Shown here in pieces: positions 1 through 10,810 of a stretch of 64,000 nt of DNA. The notes under the pieces are model-generated. The model saw only the letters and a program-made list of their open reading frames with translations. It was not told where the DNA came from and ran no database searches. Source of the stretch: Cycas panzhihuaensis (Eukaryota; Cycadophyta); NCBI GenBank assembly GCA_023213395.1, contig CM041465.1:207087741-207151740 (forward strand), written 5' to 3'. Both the position numbers and the translations under genes were made by a program. How positions within the stretch are numbered: the stretch's first letter is position 1; each line of letters opens with the position of its first letter.

Positions 1-1569
1 AGATGCTACTAGAATTACTGAAGGACCTAGAGTATAGGAGGAGGTTGGTACTAGTAGCTTTAGAATTTATCCAAGAATCACTTAAGATGCACCAACTTAA
101 TCTATAATTATAAATTAAGGTTGAGGTGGAGTTAGGTCTTATGAGTCTTCTACAAATATTACATCCTGTGTTGTGTAATCTTGGTTTCCAATCATGTCAA
201 ACACTTTGGAGGCTTTATAACCAACTACATAGTCAAGGAAGATGTATTTTAGGCTCTTATCATCAAGCTTCTTTCTATTGTTCTTTGGAATAAGTTTATA
301 CACCATGAATTTAAAAATCTTCAAGTGTGATACTATTAGTTTCTAACCTTACCAAGCTTCTTTAGGAGTAATGCTCCTAACTTTAACTATAGGACTTATG
401 TTAGTTAGGTATATAGTTGTGGTTATGGCATTAGCCTAAAATCTAGTGGTAAGATTTATAACACTAAGTATGGCTTTCCCTTTATTCACTAATGCTTGAT
501 TCATCCTTTTGGATACACTATTTTATTGTGGTGTGCAAGGTGCTACAAATTGGCATTGGATACCATGTTCCTTGCAAAAGTTATTGAACTAGTTTAAGAT
601 GTATTCACCACCATTATCAGATCTAAGGGTCTTAGTTATCATGCTACTCTCATTCTTAATAGTAGCTTTGAACTCTTTAGATTTGTTTAGGGCTCAATGC
701 TTATTTATCAAGAAATAGATCCATACTTTTCTTGAGAAGTCATTAATGAATGTGATGAAATACATACTCCCATTGAGTGATTGAGTTGACATGGGCCCAT
801 AAATTTTAGAGTGGACCAACTCTAATTGTTGTGAGGCTATCCATATATTTTTGGAAGGGAAATTTTCTCTTTGTTACTTTCTCTTGAGGTATGCCTCATA
901 TATATTATTGTATCTCTTAAATGTTTGGTAAACCATATACCAATTGGAGCCTAGATATAAGGTTTAAGCTTTGCATGTTTAAATGACCAAAGTGTTGATG
1001 CCACAGATAGTCTTTGGTATTATTTGAGATGGTAATATCCTTTGAATATGAGCATTCACCTTATTCCTGATATAAGGCAATTCTTCAATAATTACATCTT
1101 TTCCCTTATCAAGTTTAGTTATGTTAATCATTGAGTAGGGTTCATTTTATGGAGTAGTGGTAAAGGGGACACCATACAACCTATATAAGCCACCATCTTC
1201 ATGTCCTGTAGCCACTAGTTTTCTTATTGTATAGTTTATGATTCTACAAATACCCTAGCTAAAGAGGACATCTACATTCTATTTGCCCATTTGGCTAATA
1301 GAGAGTAGGTTCATCTTCATTCTAGGTACAAGGAACACATTATTGATGTGGTGCCTAATGTTAGAGTCCTTTAATGCTATTAGAGCCCTACCAATTTTGG
1401 TTACATTATAAGTCAAATTATCACTAAATGAGATGGTTTAAGTATAATTAGATGGGTCTCTTCTAACATCTTCTCTAAACTAGTTATATGTCTCATTGCA
1501 CTAAAATCAATGAACTAAGTATTCTCATTAAGTTAAGAAGAAAGGGCTACAAAGAATAGATTATGGGAG
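1..1569 (-). pseudogene. Copia-1 pol remnant: protease, GAG-pre-integrase, integrase
   Basis: In minus-strand translation a protease-like FIDFSAMRHIT lies near 1480-1520, followed by VPRMKMNLLSISQMGK near 1300-1350. The GAG-pre-integrase signature FGHLNMQSL is near 965-1000. Integrase core motifs follow: TFINDFSRKVW (about 735-770), LRSDNGGEYIL (about 600-635) with a catalytic Asp, and SKRMNQALVNKGKA (about 475-515), where the family's ERMN Glu has become Lys. The integrase C-terminal block KLDDKSLKYIFLDYVVGYK is the longest open stretch (139-324). Several in-frame stops (mostly TAG) and the Glu-to-Lys change make it non-functional. Assignment to copia integrase is secure; the exact start is not defined. 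Confidence 0.87.
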
Positions 1570-2890
1570 GAAGTATCTTAATTATCTCCCATATCGCATC
1601 CTTATTATTAATTGTTCTATTAGTTCCTTTAATTCCTCTTGGGGAACTACTACCTATGTTGAGGTCTTTCGCCTTGAGTGGGTTTAGGATTCTAATTCTA
1701 TTGGTAGAATTGGCCTTGTGGTTGGAATGATGGCCCTCCTCATGGATAATAAGGGCCTCCTCACTATTGAATAGGGTCACCTTACTATGGATAAGGGGAT
1801 CCTTATAGAGAGCATGGTCCTTTTTATTAATATCCTTATCTCTATTGAGGATAGCTTGGACTTCCTTATTGATATGAGGGTGCTTTTTATTAGTAAATTA
1901 GGGCTAGTTGTTGATAATAAGAGGCAACTTATTAGAAGCTAGGCCTAAATAATTAGCTCCCTTGATTTTACAAGAGTTGAAAATTAGTTTGCCATCTCCT
2001 ATACTCAACAGTTAGATGTCCAATTTTACCACAGTATAGGTAGATAATATTTAGTCTACCCGATTAGTTTTTTTAAGGTTGATTTTATGGTTGTTACTGA
2101 TATTGTTGGGGTTGTTGATTTGGATAAGAGGAGGAGGTGCTAACTAGTTATTACTATTACTGAGATGGCTACTAATGTAGCTCTTGAGATATGGTGACAG
2201 AGTCTAAGTATTGATCTATATCTTAGTATTGACTAAGTCGTTGAGTTGCTCTATTAATAATCTTATCCTTTTCTAAATTATGGGCTATAAAGGCAGGAGC
2301 TAAATTAGATGTGGATGTCACCCCAAGTTAACTAAGTATGTTATTTTCTCATAAGAAAAGCCCCTCAAAGGTTATGAAGTCTATTTTAGAATAATTATCA
2401 TGTAATCTGGAGATAAAGGAGTTATATTCTATGGGTAGGATGTTTATAATGCTAAAGATTAAAGTATAGTTTAAAGGTGGCTCGCTAAGAATTATAAGTC
2501 AGTTCCTAATAGTTTTAATTTTAGTCAAGTGATTTGTAACATTACTATCAAAAGGAATTACAAATAGGTGAGCTTTAAGGGTTAAGGATCTAGATTTATC
2601 CTTTCTCTCATAGAGGACACAGAGTATGGTCCATGTCTTATCAGATGTTTAGACAGTTTTAATATTTTGATCTATTTAGTCTTCAACAATAAGTGGAGGA
2701 AGGATAAGGCAATGTTGTCCTTAGTTTTAAAGTTAGCTAAGGCTATGGAATTAGGTGGAATTATTATGGTAGGATCATTAGGGTGTTTTATTAACATAGG
2801 TAGGGATATGTCCCCATTAACATAGGCCCAAAATTCATTCATTATAAGTAGGTTTTTAACCTATTTTTTCCATAGTTTAATGTTATTAGA
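1570..2890 (-). pseudogene. Copia-1 gag remnant with CCHC knuckle
   Basis: The minus strand starts near 2890 with a reading MNEFWAYVNGDISLPMLIK and runs through many stops. A retroviral-type zinc knuckle is readable at about 1990-2042 as YCGKIGHLTVEYRRWQ, i.e. C-x2-C-x4-H-x4-C with the first and last Cys replaced by Tyr. A basic, Asn/Pro-rich tail (about 1547-1780) links it to protease. In copia elements this polyprotein part forms the virus-like particle and packages RNA. This copy has too many stops to be made. Boundaries are approximate. Confidence 0.7.
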
Positions 2891-4892
2891 AGGTAGAATT
2901 TGTGATGCCTTAATTTTAAGTTTTTTATTTTGTTTTTATGTATTTAAAGGTTGTGTACTTAGGTACTAATCTACTAAGGGGGCTACTAATCTAAGATTTT
3001 AAGGTTTAAGGGTCTCTAAGAAAGTTCTCAGTTACTATCCTATCTAGTGGTACCTACCCACAAGTGGAAAACTAAGGACCTAATATACCATTACATGAGC
3101 TCAAAGACATAATATACCTCAGTATATAGGCTATAAATAAGGTCTAGGAACACCCCCGCCCCCCCCCCTAATTTATTTCTCTACTTATGCCAGACGTATA
3201 CCTAGAGATAGATTTAGTAGTGAGAACTTATCTAACTAAGGCACTCACCCCCTTTGGGTCTAGCCTAGTCTCTAGACTCTAATAAGAAAGAGTCAACACT
3301 TCAACTTGCAACCTATTACACCTAATATCCAATGGTTTCCTTAGCAGATTAGAGTACACCAATGCCATGTTCAAGGTTCTAACTTTAAGGGTCATAAACA
3401 TTCCCCTTACCAGGCTAGAAATGGGAGATTAGATTAAGAAATTATCTTTGTAATATGAAAAGATTGATTTTATGGTGAGTTTTTACAAGCACAAGGTTCC
3501 TTTTAAGCAAAATAACTAAAATAGAGATGAAAATAAATGCAATGAAAATATAAAGATGGGTTTAGAGTGCTCTTTGATAGATCAAACCTAAGAGAGTATT
3601 ATATCAACCTTCTAGGAGAAACACCTATAAAAGAAACAATACCATGTACTTATTAGTATTAAAAATAGAGTTAAATAGCTAAATAAAGATTACTAATAGC
3701 CTAAAGTAGTACAAGAACTTTAGAAAAATAGAAATAGAGCTTTATAAAAAATGAGAGAGGCATAAATATACTCAAAATCTAAGGTCAATTTTAGTAGCTT
3801 ATATTCTCCATAAATTAGCTCTAAATTAGGCTCAATTTGATTTTAATCTATAGAGCTTTGAATCTACTTTCTAAAAGTCTATACAATTTGTAAATTAGAC
3901 TTATGGTTGCTGAGATATAGTCAAAATAATGTATGTACCTTTTATGACAAAATCCAAAAGAGGATGGGCTTAATCCCCTTATAAAATTAGCCCCCAGTCA
4001 TCTACAAATTACATGTGACCACCCATTGTTATAGCTAAGATATTTATAGACTTGAAAATATATCAAATGTAGTTTAATGCCTTTTTGAAACTCTAAAAAG
4101 GATGAAATATAGTTAAATCCCTTTTTAGGTTCACCCTTTAAGCAGAAAAATGGGTCATATGATTATTGAATGTGACTATAATATGGGGTTGAAGGCTAAG
4201 ATTCATAAGAAAACTTAAAGAAATTTAATTTCTATATTTAAAGTTAAAAAGCAATGGAAAAATATGAAAAACTTTCATGAGAAATAAGCTATGAAGGCTC
4301 ATGCAACCTGCACATGAGAATGGATGACTTGTATGAGGTTGCGAAAGTAAATTAAGGCTCTAACTGATAATAAAATTATTTAAGATTTCAGAGGGGAGGA
4401 CACAAAGGTTTACAGAGGCCAAAGGATATAGGCGTTTTGAGAAATAAGCTTGTAATAAGAAGAACAAAGCCATGGAAGGCCAAAGGGCTATGGGAGCTAA
4501 ATAGAGCAAAACTGAGCTAAATGGAGCCTAAAATTACTTTAAGTAAACAATAATAGGCAGAAAATAAGGGTGCAAGAACACTAAAGGAAGAATATATGGC
4601 TTTAGTAGAGATATTTGAGTAGATCTAGGGTTGGTATAATGTAAAAACGAGCATTTTTCTTCTATTCTTTACTCAAAATTAGATCCATGCCCTGTACATC
4701 TATAAATCAGCTTGGATTCTATTGTAAGAATTTGATATCTATTGGAAAATATTGCACTTCATGTCCATACTCTAGAATATGCAATTTTTTTAAAGAGATT
4801 TATGGAAATAAGAATAAATAGGGTGTTGTTGTAAAGGAACATACCTTTGTTTATCAATATTACTCAAAGAAAACACCAAGTCAGAGCATAAA
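2891..4892 (-). other. Long Copia-1 untranslated leader
   Basis: About 2 kb between the primer site and the first gag-like reading, unusually long for a copia element. I see no protein homology on either strand. It contains a C-run (3153-3168) and scattered phrases with ttatagct/gagatatag. It could also hide an unrecognised old insertion. Confidence 0.5.
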
Positions 4893-4906
4893 TAACTCTG
4901 ATACCA
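4893..4906 (-). promoter_or_regulatory. Primer-binding site of Copia-1
   Basis: Minus strand reads TGGTATCAGAGTTA directly beside the LTR end (minus ...TAGCA). It matches the plant initiator tRNA-Met type site TGGTATCAGAGC in its first 11 bases. Confidence 0.9.
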
Positions 4907-5034
4907 TGCTAAAATATTTTAGGATCAATAAATCATGTGCTTTGATTAATATAGTAAGAAAAATAATAGGATTATACAATAAAATAAGAGAATTATATAA
5001 GGACAACTTAGATGGATATAGTACATGTAATTTT

Positions 5035-5347
5035 TGTTGGACTATGGCTGGTTCACTTGCCAAGGAGTCCTCTTCCTAAATCACCCTGGGGCTTTTAGTG
5101 TAACGGTAAGTCATAAGTGGTATCAGAGCCCAGGTTCAAGGTTCAAATCCTGTGCATATGCCGGATAAAGCCCCTTTCCCCGATGGGGTTCCCATGTACC
5201 CCCAAAGCAGGTGGAATTGTAACACAGGCGATATGTGCTATGGCAGCCTCCTCATCATAGGGGAGTGTTGGACTATGGCTGGTTCACTTACCGAGGAGTC
5301 CTCTTCCCAAATCACCCTAGGGCTTTTGGTGTAACGGCAAGTCACAA
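5035..5347 (+). mobile_element. TRIM (terminal-repeat retrotransposon in miniature)
   Basis: Two direct repeats of 82 bp, 5035-5116 and 5266-5347, both beginning TGTTGGACTATGG, differ at 7 positions by eye, all transitions. The first repeat is followed by PBS TGGTATCAGAGCC at 5118-5130, and the second is preceded by a purine tract ATAGGGGAG (5257-5265). The internal part is only about 150 bp and has no coding capacity, which fits the TRIM class. AATTTT flanks both sides (5029-5034 and 5348-5353), a probable target duplication, although it is AT-only and the right LTR end is ambiguous by 1-3 bp. Copies of this kind must be mobilised by proteins of another element. Confidence 0.85.
5096..5150 (+). 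promoter_or_regulatory. Pol III A-box and B-box-like pair across the TRIM LTR/internal junction
   Basis: TAGTGTAACGG at 5096-5106 fits the tRNA A-box consensus TRGYNNARNGG at every position. GGTTCAAATCC at 5140-5150 fits the B-box consensus GGTTCRANYCC at every position. Start-to-start spacing is 44 nt, within the tRNA range. The second LTR carries TGGTGTAACGG at 5327-5337, also a full match, but without a following B box. No complete tRNA fold is apparent. Activity is inference. Confidence 0.55.
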
Positions 5348-5611
5348 AATTTTCACCACATAGGGCTCTATTTTGGAAGAGCTTCTACATAACCTTAAAT
5401 GTAATGTATAATATAATGGTGTGGGGCTTAATTTATAGGTAACCCACCAATATTTTGAGTGATATAATAGGCCAACTAAGCAGTAAATGAGGTGTACCTA
5501 ACTTGATTATACAATGTTGTTAAATTATAATAAGGGTCACCTTAACATTATACTATGTACATAAAATTACATGACATGTAAGAAATGGGATGCTATTACA
5601 AAGTTTCAACA

Positions 5612-5819
5612 TTCTTAAACTCACCATTCATATTATCTCCCAACCTCAAACCATTTGGCTAGTTGAATTAGCCACTATCGATTAATCCTAATATGATCAT
5701 GACTAATGGGCAAAGTCCACACTTAAAAGAATTAATTTGAATATAATAATCATATCCTCTATAAAAATCATATCTTCATCCATCTTACATCATTATTCAT
5801 TTTTTCATTCTCTCTAAAT
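5612..5819. other. Unassigned AT-rich spacer
   Basis: Flank between the Copia-1 LTR and the first readable integrase of G1. No motif recognised; it may be decayed G1 pol. Confidence 0.4.
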
Positions 5820-5839
5820 ATCATTCCACCCTTTTTAAA

Positions 5840-6650
5840 GGCCAGCTTAGATTTGATAAAACATATTATCATATTCATATTATTTTTCACTAGCTACATA
5901 TAAAATACAATATCCTTATCTTTGTCTATGAGTGTGATACATGCTAATACAATAAACCTAAGATAACTACAAAACAAAGATTCCTATAACCTTTACATAT
6001 TCTATAAGGTAAATGGTATGACATTTCTATGAATTTCATCATTAACCTTCCATCATCTACTACATTTGACTTCATCCTTATTATCATTAATCAACTAATT
6101 AAGTGTACTCTTTTGTTGCTAGTACACACCTCTTACAAGGCCCCTTGCTTTATTAACTTATATATCCAATTAGTTTTCTATCTCCATGGATTTCCTTCTA
6201 CCATAGTTTATAACCAAGATTCTAAGTTTACCGGTTTATTTTAGCAAGAACTATTTTACACTTTAAGAACCTCCTTTAATATGAGCTCAACTTACCACCT
6301 ATAGATTAATGGTCAGTCATAGGTCCTTAATAAAACATTAAAAACCTACTTATGTTATTTTTTCTTAGAATACCAAAGCAAGTAGATCTATTAGTTATCC
6401 CTCATTAAATATTGCTATAACTTTGAATATCATACTATTATTAGTATGTCCCTATTCATGGCTCTTTATGATTATCCTTAACTATCCCACAACACTCTTG
6501 CTACCAACCTCTAAATGAATATTACCTAATAAAAACTCTAATATATAGGCCAAATTCTCCATACTCTTAAGAAAAATCTATCCATCACCTAGCACCACAT
6601 GAAATAAATCATGTATCATCACCATTATGATTATCCATTCTGAGTGGATG
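5840..6650 (+). pseudogene. G1 integrase remnant
   Basis: The open stretch 6029-6244 reads MNFIINLPSSTTFDFILIII and later HGFPSTIVYNQDSKFTGLF, the first half of a Ty3/gypsy integrase core (family: D-x-I-x2-LP...HGFP...S/D-x-G/S-x-F). The catalytic first Asp has become Asn and the S-DRGS motif is degenerate. Downstream, INGQS, VLNKTLKTYL and ALYDY-like readings continue the core in shifted frames to about 6480. A Cys-rich HHCC remnant lies upstream near 5850-5960. Several stops make it dead. It would have inserted element cDNA into chromatin. Confidence 0.8.
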
Positions 6651-6949
6651 ACCTTGTATTGCTTTACCTCTAACCATATAAGTAATAATCCCTAAAGAAA
6701 AATAAAAATCATAAGCCCTTACTATTATACTCCTTATAAGATCTTTTAGTGTTTTAGTAAATTTGCTTATTCCTTTATACTCCCTCCTAACACTAATATT
6801 TATAATGTTTTCTATGTTTCTCACATCAAAAAGTACATTGATAAATCCATTACCCTTCAAACTATCCTTCTCATCCTTAATGAAGATAAGTCCTCATTGT
6901 TCCTCCTAACCATTTCTTAGATAAAGATCATGAGATATTTATAATAATA

Positions 6950-7089
6950 TCATCTTTGAGTATCTTATATAGTGGATCAATTATGAACTAAAAGAAATAA
7001 CTTAGGAATCGATAGAATTTATTTATCAACATCTATATTTTATTAGATTTAAGGATTCAACATCTCAAGGGAGGGGACTTGTTATATAG
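6950..7089 (+). pseudogene. Chromodomain-like C-terminus of G1 integrase
   Basis: Just before the polypurine tract, frame reading gives FEYLI-stop-W, then NYELKEIT-stop-ES, FIYQHLYFIRFKD and SQGRG. This follows the chromodomain plan of chromoviral integrases (YLIxWxxYxxxEATWE...FPxFxLEDK). Both internal stops are TAG where a Gln or Trp is expected. In chromoviruses this tail directs integration to modified chromatin. Confidence 0.65.
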
Positions 7090-7458
7090 TTACCTCTAAT
7101 AGTGGGACCTAACCACTACTACATGTGATTGAGGGAATTGATGATTAGTTCTAACCATTAATATTTAGGTGTAAGATGCTTTCTCCTATGGATGGAATAT
7201 ATTCCACTAATACTTACTAATAGAAATTCATAAAGGAGGCCTTAATTGTCTTTATAAGGCCTCATCAAATGTAGATGGATTATTATTATGTATTTGAGAT
7301 CTTATTTATATGATACTATGATACTTATTTAATGTTATTGAAGTCTATAATTAACTACTCTATGTTAATAAAGATTGATTTATTACATTATTATTCAAAT
7401 TATTATGCCCTTTGATCTCCTTTAGTTAATTACTTATGTGGAAATAAATGTAGACTTA
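7080..7458 (+). repeat. 3' LTR of G1
   Basis: Begins TGTTATATAG directly after a purine tract AAGGGAGGGGA (7067-7077). It holds a TATA-like ttTATAAgg and an AATAAA near 7370. The right end (about 7458) is set by matching the ends of the 374-398 bp LTRs of elements A and B; it is approximate. Confidence 0.65.
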
Positions 7459-7702
7459 GCCTAAAATATAATATGTATAGAAGAATGGCCAAACTTCATC
7501 TTATTCAAATAATTGGGTACATATTTATAATATAGCTCACCTCAAGTAAAGAACACTCAAAATAAACCTTTATATACTATCATAGATTCTAAGTGGAATA
7601 CATAACTATATAACTTCAATATAAAATTAATAATAATATAATAGAGTATGAAAAGGGTTTGGGATAATATTATATATAATTAGATATTACTATCCAACTA
7701 GA
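7459..7702. other. Unassigned AT-rich flank
   Basis: No coding or repeat signal recognised. The last five bases (7698-7702, CTAGA) are the left target-site duplication of the 14.1-kb element that follows. Confidence 0.5.
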
Positions 7703-10383
7703 TGCGCGTCTACGGGATAGCTACCTAACTGAGTAGGAACAACAAGGGCAGTCGATGGTACTATTGAGTAAGGACCTATGAGTAAGGCAAATACCACGCA
7801 AGGCACCCCGTGCACCAGAGCATAAGTTCGGGACCTGCAAATGGTATCTAATTACCTAGAGGTGGTTCCCCACTTCAAACAAGAAGAGAGGAGGCATAGG
7901 GTTAGCCTGAGTAGACCTAGGGGAAGGACCCCCCACCCTTGGATGGCCAGAAGGAAAAGGAGAGAACCCTTTAAGGGTTTCCCTAGAGCAGAGGGAAACG
8001 AGGAAAGGGTAGGCAAGTGAGCGACCTACGAATGAGATCTCCTCAGTTATCTGGCTAGGTAAGAGAAAACTGAGAAAGGGAGAAGGAAACAACCAAAGCA
8101 GAAGAGTTATAATGTATGCAAGCAAACTAACCAAGCAAAATAAGTTAATGAGACAAGGAGGGAGTTTGCAAGACAAAAGGAGAAAAGGTGAAAGGGGAGA
8201 CTTCCTAAGACCTTTTCCTATAATAAATATAATGCGAGAAGTAAAGCAAATGGAATATAAATCAAGATAAGGGTTGGTTTCTCTTTTTCTTTTAGATGAG
8301 CGAATCACTATTGTACAAAAACTTAAAAGAAAAGGAAATGAGGTAGAGTGAGAGTATGTACCTGGAATGGAGATGCGTTGAAGCAGTAGCATTCCCATGA
8401 GGTACCCAAAGTCGCTCCACAAAGCACGGTGAACGAGGAGGGTTGCGGTAGACTGAAGTGTGGGGCTTCCTTACCTTTCCTAAAAATGGTACTAGAGTAC
8501 CAAGAAAGGAAAAAAAAGGACGAAATGCTAGCAGCAAATGAAATACTAAAGTAAAACATAAACAGAAGCACTTACCCACAAGAGAGAGGAAAAGGAACGG
8601 ATCCTTTGCGTTCTCCGTGTACCTGCAAGTAAATGAGGGTATCCCTTTCCGAAGAAAGGATGCTAGCATACAATAGAAAATCCTAACAATACATGTATTT
8701 ATGAAACAAGCATAAACTTAGACTCATGTATGCTAGTAATCAATATTGCAATAATAAACTATAGAGAAAATGACCCAAATAAATGATAAGTAAGCACGTA
8801 AGCCTCGGAGTGGCCCACCTCCCGCAAGGAGTAACCCTACCCTCCCTCAAGGAGCCACAAGGCAATGAGGGTATGGCTATATGAGAAGGCTAGAAATAGA
8901 GGCAACAAGAGTCCAAAAAGGCCCAAAGAGATCTACAACAAACCAGAGTGTTATAGGAAATAAACCGGATTGCCGAGAATGAGGTTGGGCAAGGGCCAAG
9001 TAGCCGGGGCTTATGTGGGTTGCCCAGATCAAGATCTGAGCCCTTAAACCAGTGCTGTAATGAGTGACAACACTGATTTCAGTGGCTGGAAATAGCCTAT
9101 CAAACCCTTGCTTCACTTCCAAGAGTAGCACGGGGTAAAAAGAGAGGTTTAGAGGGCAAAAAGCCTCTTAGGGAGCGTGGAAGGTGGTGTGGAATCCACT
9201 TAGCTCTATCCCAAACCATGTGTATCCCCTTTGGCCACTGTCCTAGATAGGAAACATAGGAAAGAAGGCCCAAACAGTAGGGAAAAATAGCCCAAAGCAA
9301 GATGAGAAATAACCTTCAAAAAGTAAGCCAAGAAGAACTAGAAATGACATGCAAAACTGGGCATAAACTGGACAAGAGAAAGCCCTAAACCAACAAATAC
9401 CTGTAGAGAAGAAGGGAGGCTTTTGTCTCTATCAAGAACTACTGAAAGAAGGCTGAGAAATCTGCTAAAGGACTGTGGAATAGTAGGTATGGAACCCCTG
9501 CTAATGTGGCTGAAGGAAAAAACCTGCACTTGAGGATGCTTGATGGCTGCCTGGGCAAGGAAGTGTTGAAATCCCTCCAAGGAGGCCCTCTCCAAGGTGT
9601 TCAAGGGGCTGGGAAGATGTCACAGCTATACCAAAGGAGAGTTGAGCACTGGAGAATGATAGCAGGTCCTGTAATAGTAGTGGAGCAGCAGGGAACAATA
9701 AAGAACATGACGTTTTCCTTGAGGTCCTTCTAAAAATGAGCAAAAAGATCCTAAAAATGACTTAATAAAGACTTAAATACCCAGCCTTAACCCTAAACAA
9801 ATGATTAGGGTGTAGATGACGGTGAGTCAAGTCATGAGAACGTGGCAGTTCTGCAATAAATGTGAGAATTACCATGGCAGATTTTTAAAAACAAGTAGAG
9901 ACAGTCTCACCACTGTAAATTTCATGATACCACAATATTTATGACGGTGCAGGACTAGAGGCCAAATATGGCCCAGACATCCAGCCTGGGCTATGGGCCA
10001 ATGACCAAGGAGACTGGTGAGGGGCAAAGACACCTGCCTAGAGGTAGACAAGCCAACAAACGAGTCATAAGAGCAGAAATAGGACTCAAAAGGCGTGACA
10101 AGTCATCCAAACAATGACGGGTCATCGTACCGGCAAGGATGACATGAGCCAAATGGGTCTTGAGGCAAGTAGGGCAGAATGCAGGAAGTGGAATGGCCAT
10201 CAGGGTGCCACACTTGCTGGGAATGTGCCCCTGCTATAGTCATCATAGGCTAAATAGGTGTAGATGATAACAAGATCATCTACAAAATCACATCATGCAA
10301 GCATACACTCATCTCAAAAGAAAACAATGATAAGGTGAGAAGCATACCTGCACTTACCTGAGCTGACCACTCCGTATCCATTC
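7703..10383 (-). repeat. 3' LTR of the Tat-like element
   Basis: Aligns along its whole length with 19200-21845. Plus-strand left end is TGCGCGTCTACGGG. The right end is ccgtatccattc; an alternative end at the CCA of 10380 would give a conventional TG start on the minus strand. Relative to the other LTR it has extra segments of about 22 bp near 8090-8115 and about 15 bp near 8180. A decayed palindrome centred at 9928/9929 matches the better preserved one in the other LTR. No polypurine tract is obvious at 10384-10400. Confidence 0.9.
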
Positions 10384-10810
10384 CCGGTGGAAACACGCTT
10401 ATAGTAGCAGAGCCTCACCGCTTGGAAGTATGGTGCGATGGCGAATGCTGGCAACACAACTGTCAGTAGCACATGTGTATATAGATATATAAATCAAGAT
10501 CATAACAGTAGGCAAGGGTGCCAGTGAGTGTCGTGGAAGAATGCATGGATATGAAGGTAGAGGTGGAGACAACATAGGGGCTACCTATGTGCCACCCAGA
10601 AATCAACTGGGAAATATAAGGGCAATGGGGCTGGCCCTACCACAAAAGATGCAAAGAGATGTACATAATCAAGTAGAAGAGATGAGTAAACAAAACTGGT
10701 AGTCGTCATAGTTTAACCTCATTAGCAGCTGAGTTTCAGTGGTGTGAATAGATCATAAAGTGAGGCACATGGTGACCTGGGGCTTGGGCAATAGGGCAGC
10801 TGGACAAGCC
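10384..10810 (-). other. Spacer between 3' LTR and RNase H ORF
   Basis: Non-repeated internal sequence of the Tat-like element; no motif recognised. Confidence 0.5.

Larger units (their letters stand above)
1..5611 (-). mobile_element. Ty1/copia retrotransposon Copia-1 (5' part, 3' end off-window)
   Basis: Read on the minus strand the order is 5' LTR (4907-5611), primer site (4893-4906), long untranslated leader, gag with a CCHC knuckle, protease, GAG-pre-integrase and integrase; RT, RNase H and the 3' LTR lie left of position 1. PR-INT upstream of RT is the copia order. The 5' LTR is split by a 313-bp TRIM. All coding parts hold stops and frame breaks, so the copy is dead. No TSD can be checked because only one end is present. 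Confidence 0.9.
4907..5611 (-). repeat. 5' LTR of Copia-1, interrupted by a TRIM
   Basis: The LTR ends in CA next to the primer site. On the minus strand it appears to begin TGTTGAAACTTTG at 5611. Without the 313-bp TRIM (5035-5347) it is about 392 bp. The partner LTR is outside the window, so the outer end rests on the TG start and expected length. Confidence 0.65.
5820..7458 (+). mobile_element. Chromovirus-type Ty3/gypsy remnant G1 (3' end)
   Basis: Plus-strand order is integrase zinc-finger remnant, integrase core, C-terminal domain, chromodomain-like tail, polypurine tract and 3' LTR. The LTR resembles those of elements A (45114) and B (61120), with a shared TGTTAYATA start, the motif tttgtcttTATAAgg and similar length, so all three seem to be one family. 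The upstream half is missing or unrecognisable. Confidence 0.75.

Noticed and set aside
5090-5160. Possible tRNA gene or plain SINE
   Set aside because: A and B boxes are present but no acceptor stem or anticodon arm can be folded by eye, and the flanking 82-bp direct repeats, primer site and purine tract fit a TRIM better.
8292-8669. Open frames of 82-188 aa in the 7.7-10.4 kb LTR, partly repeated at 19783-20129
   Set aside because: They recur because the two LTRs are duplicates; composition is Phe/Ser-rich with no domain and the two copies differ in frame ends. Chance ORFs.
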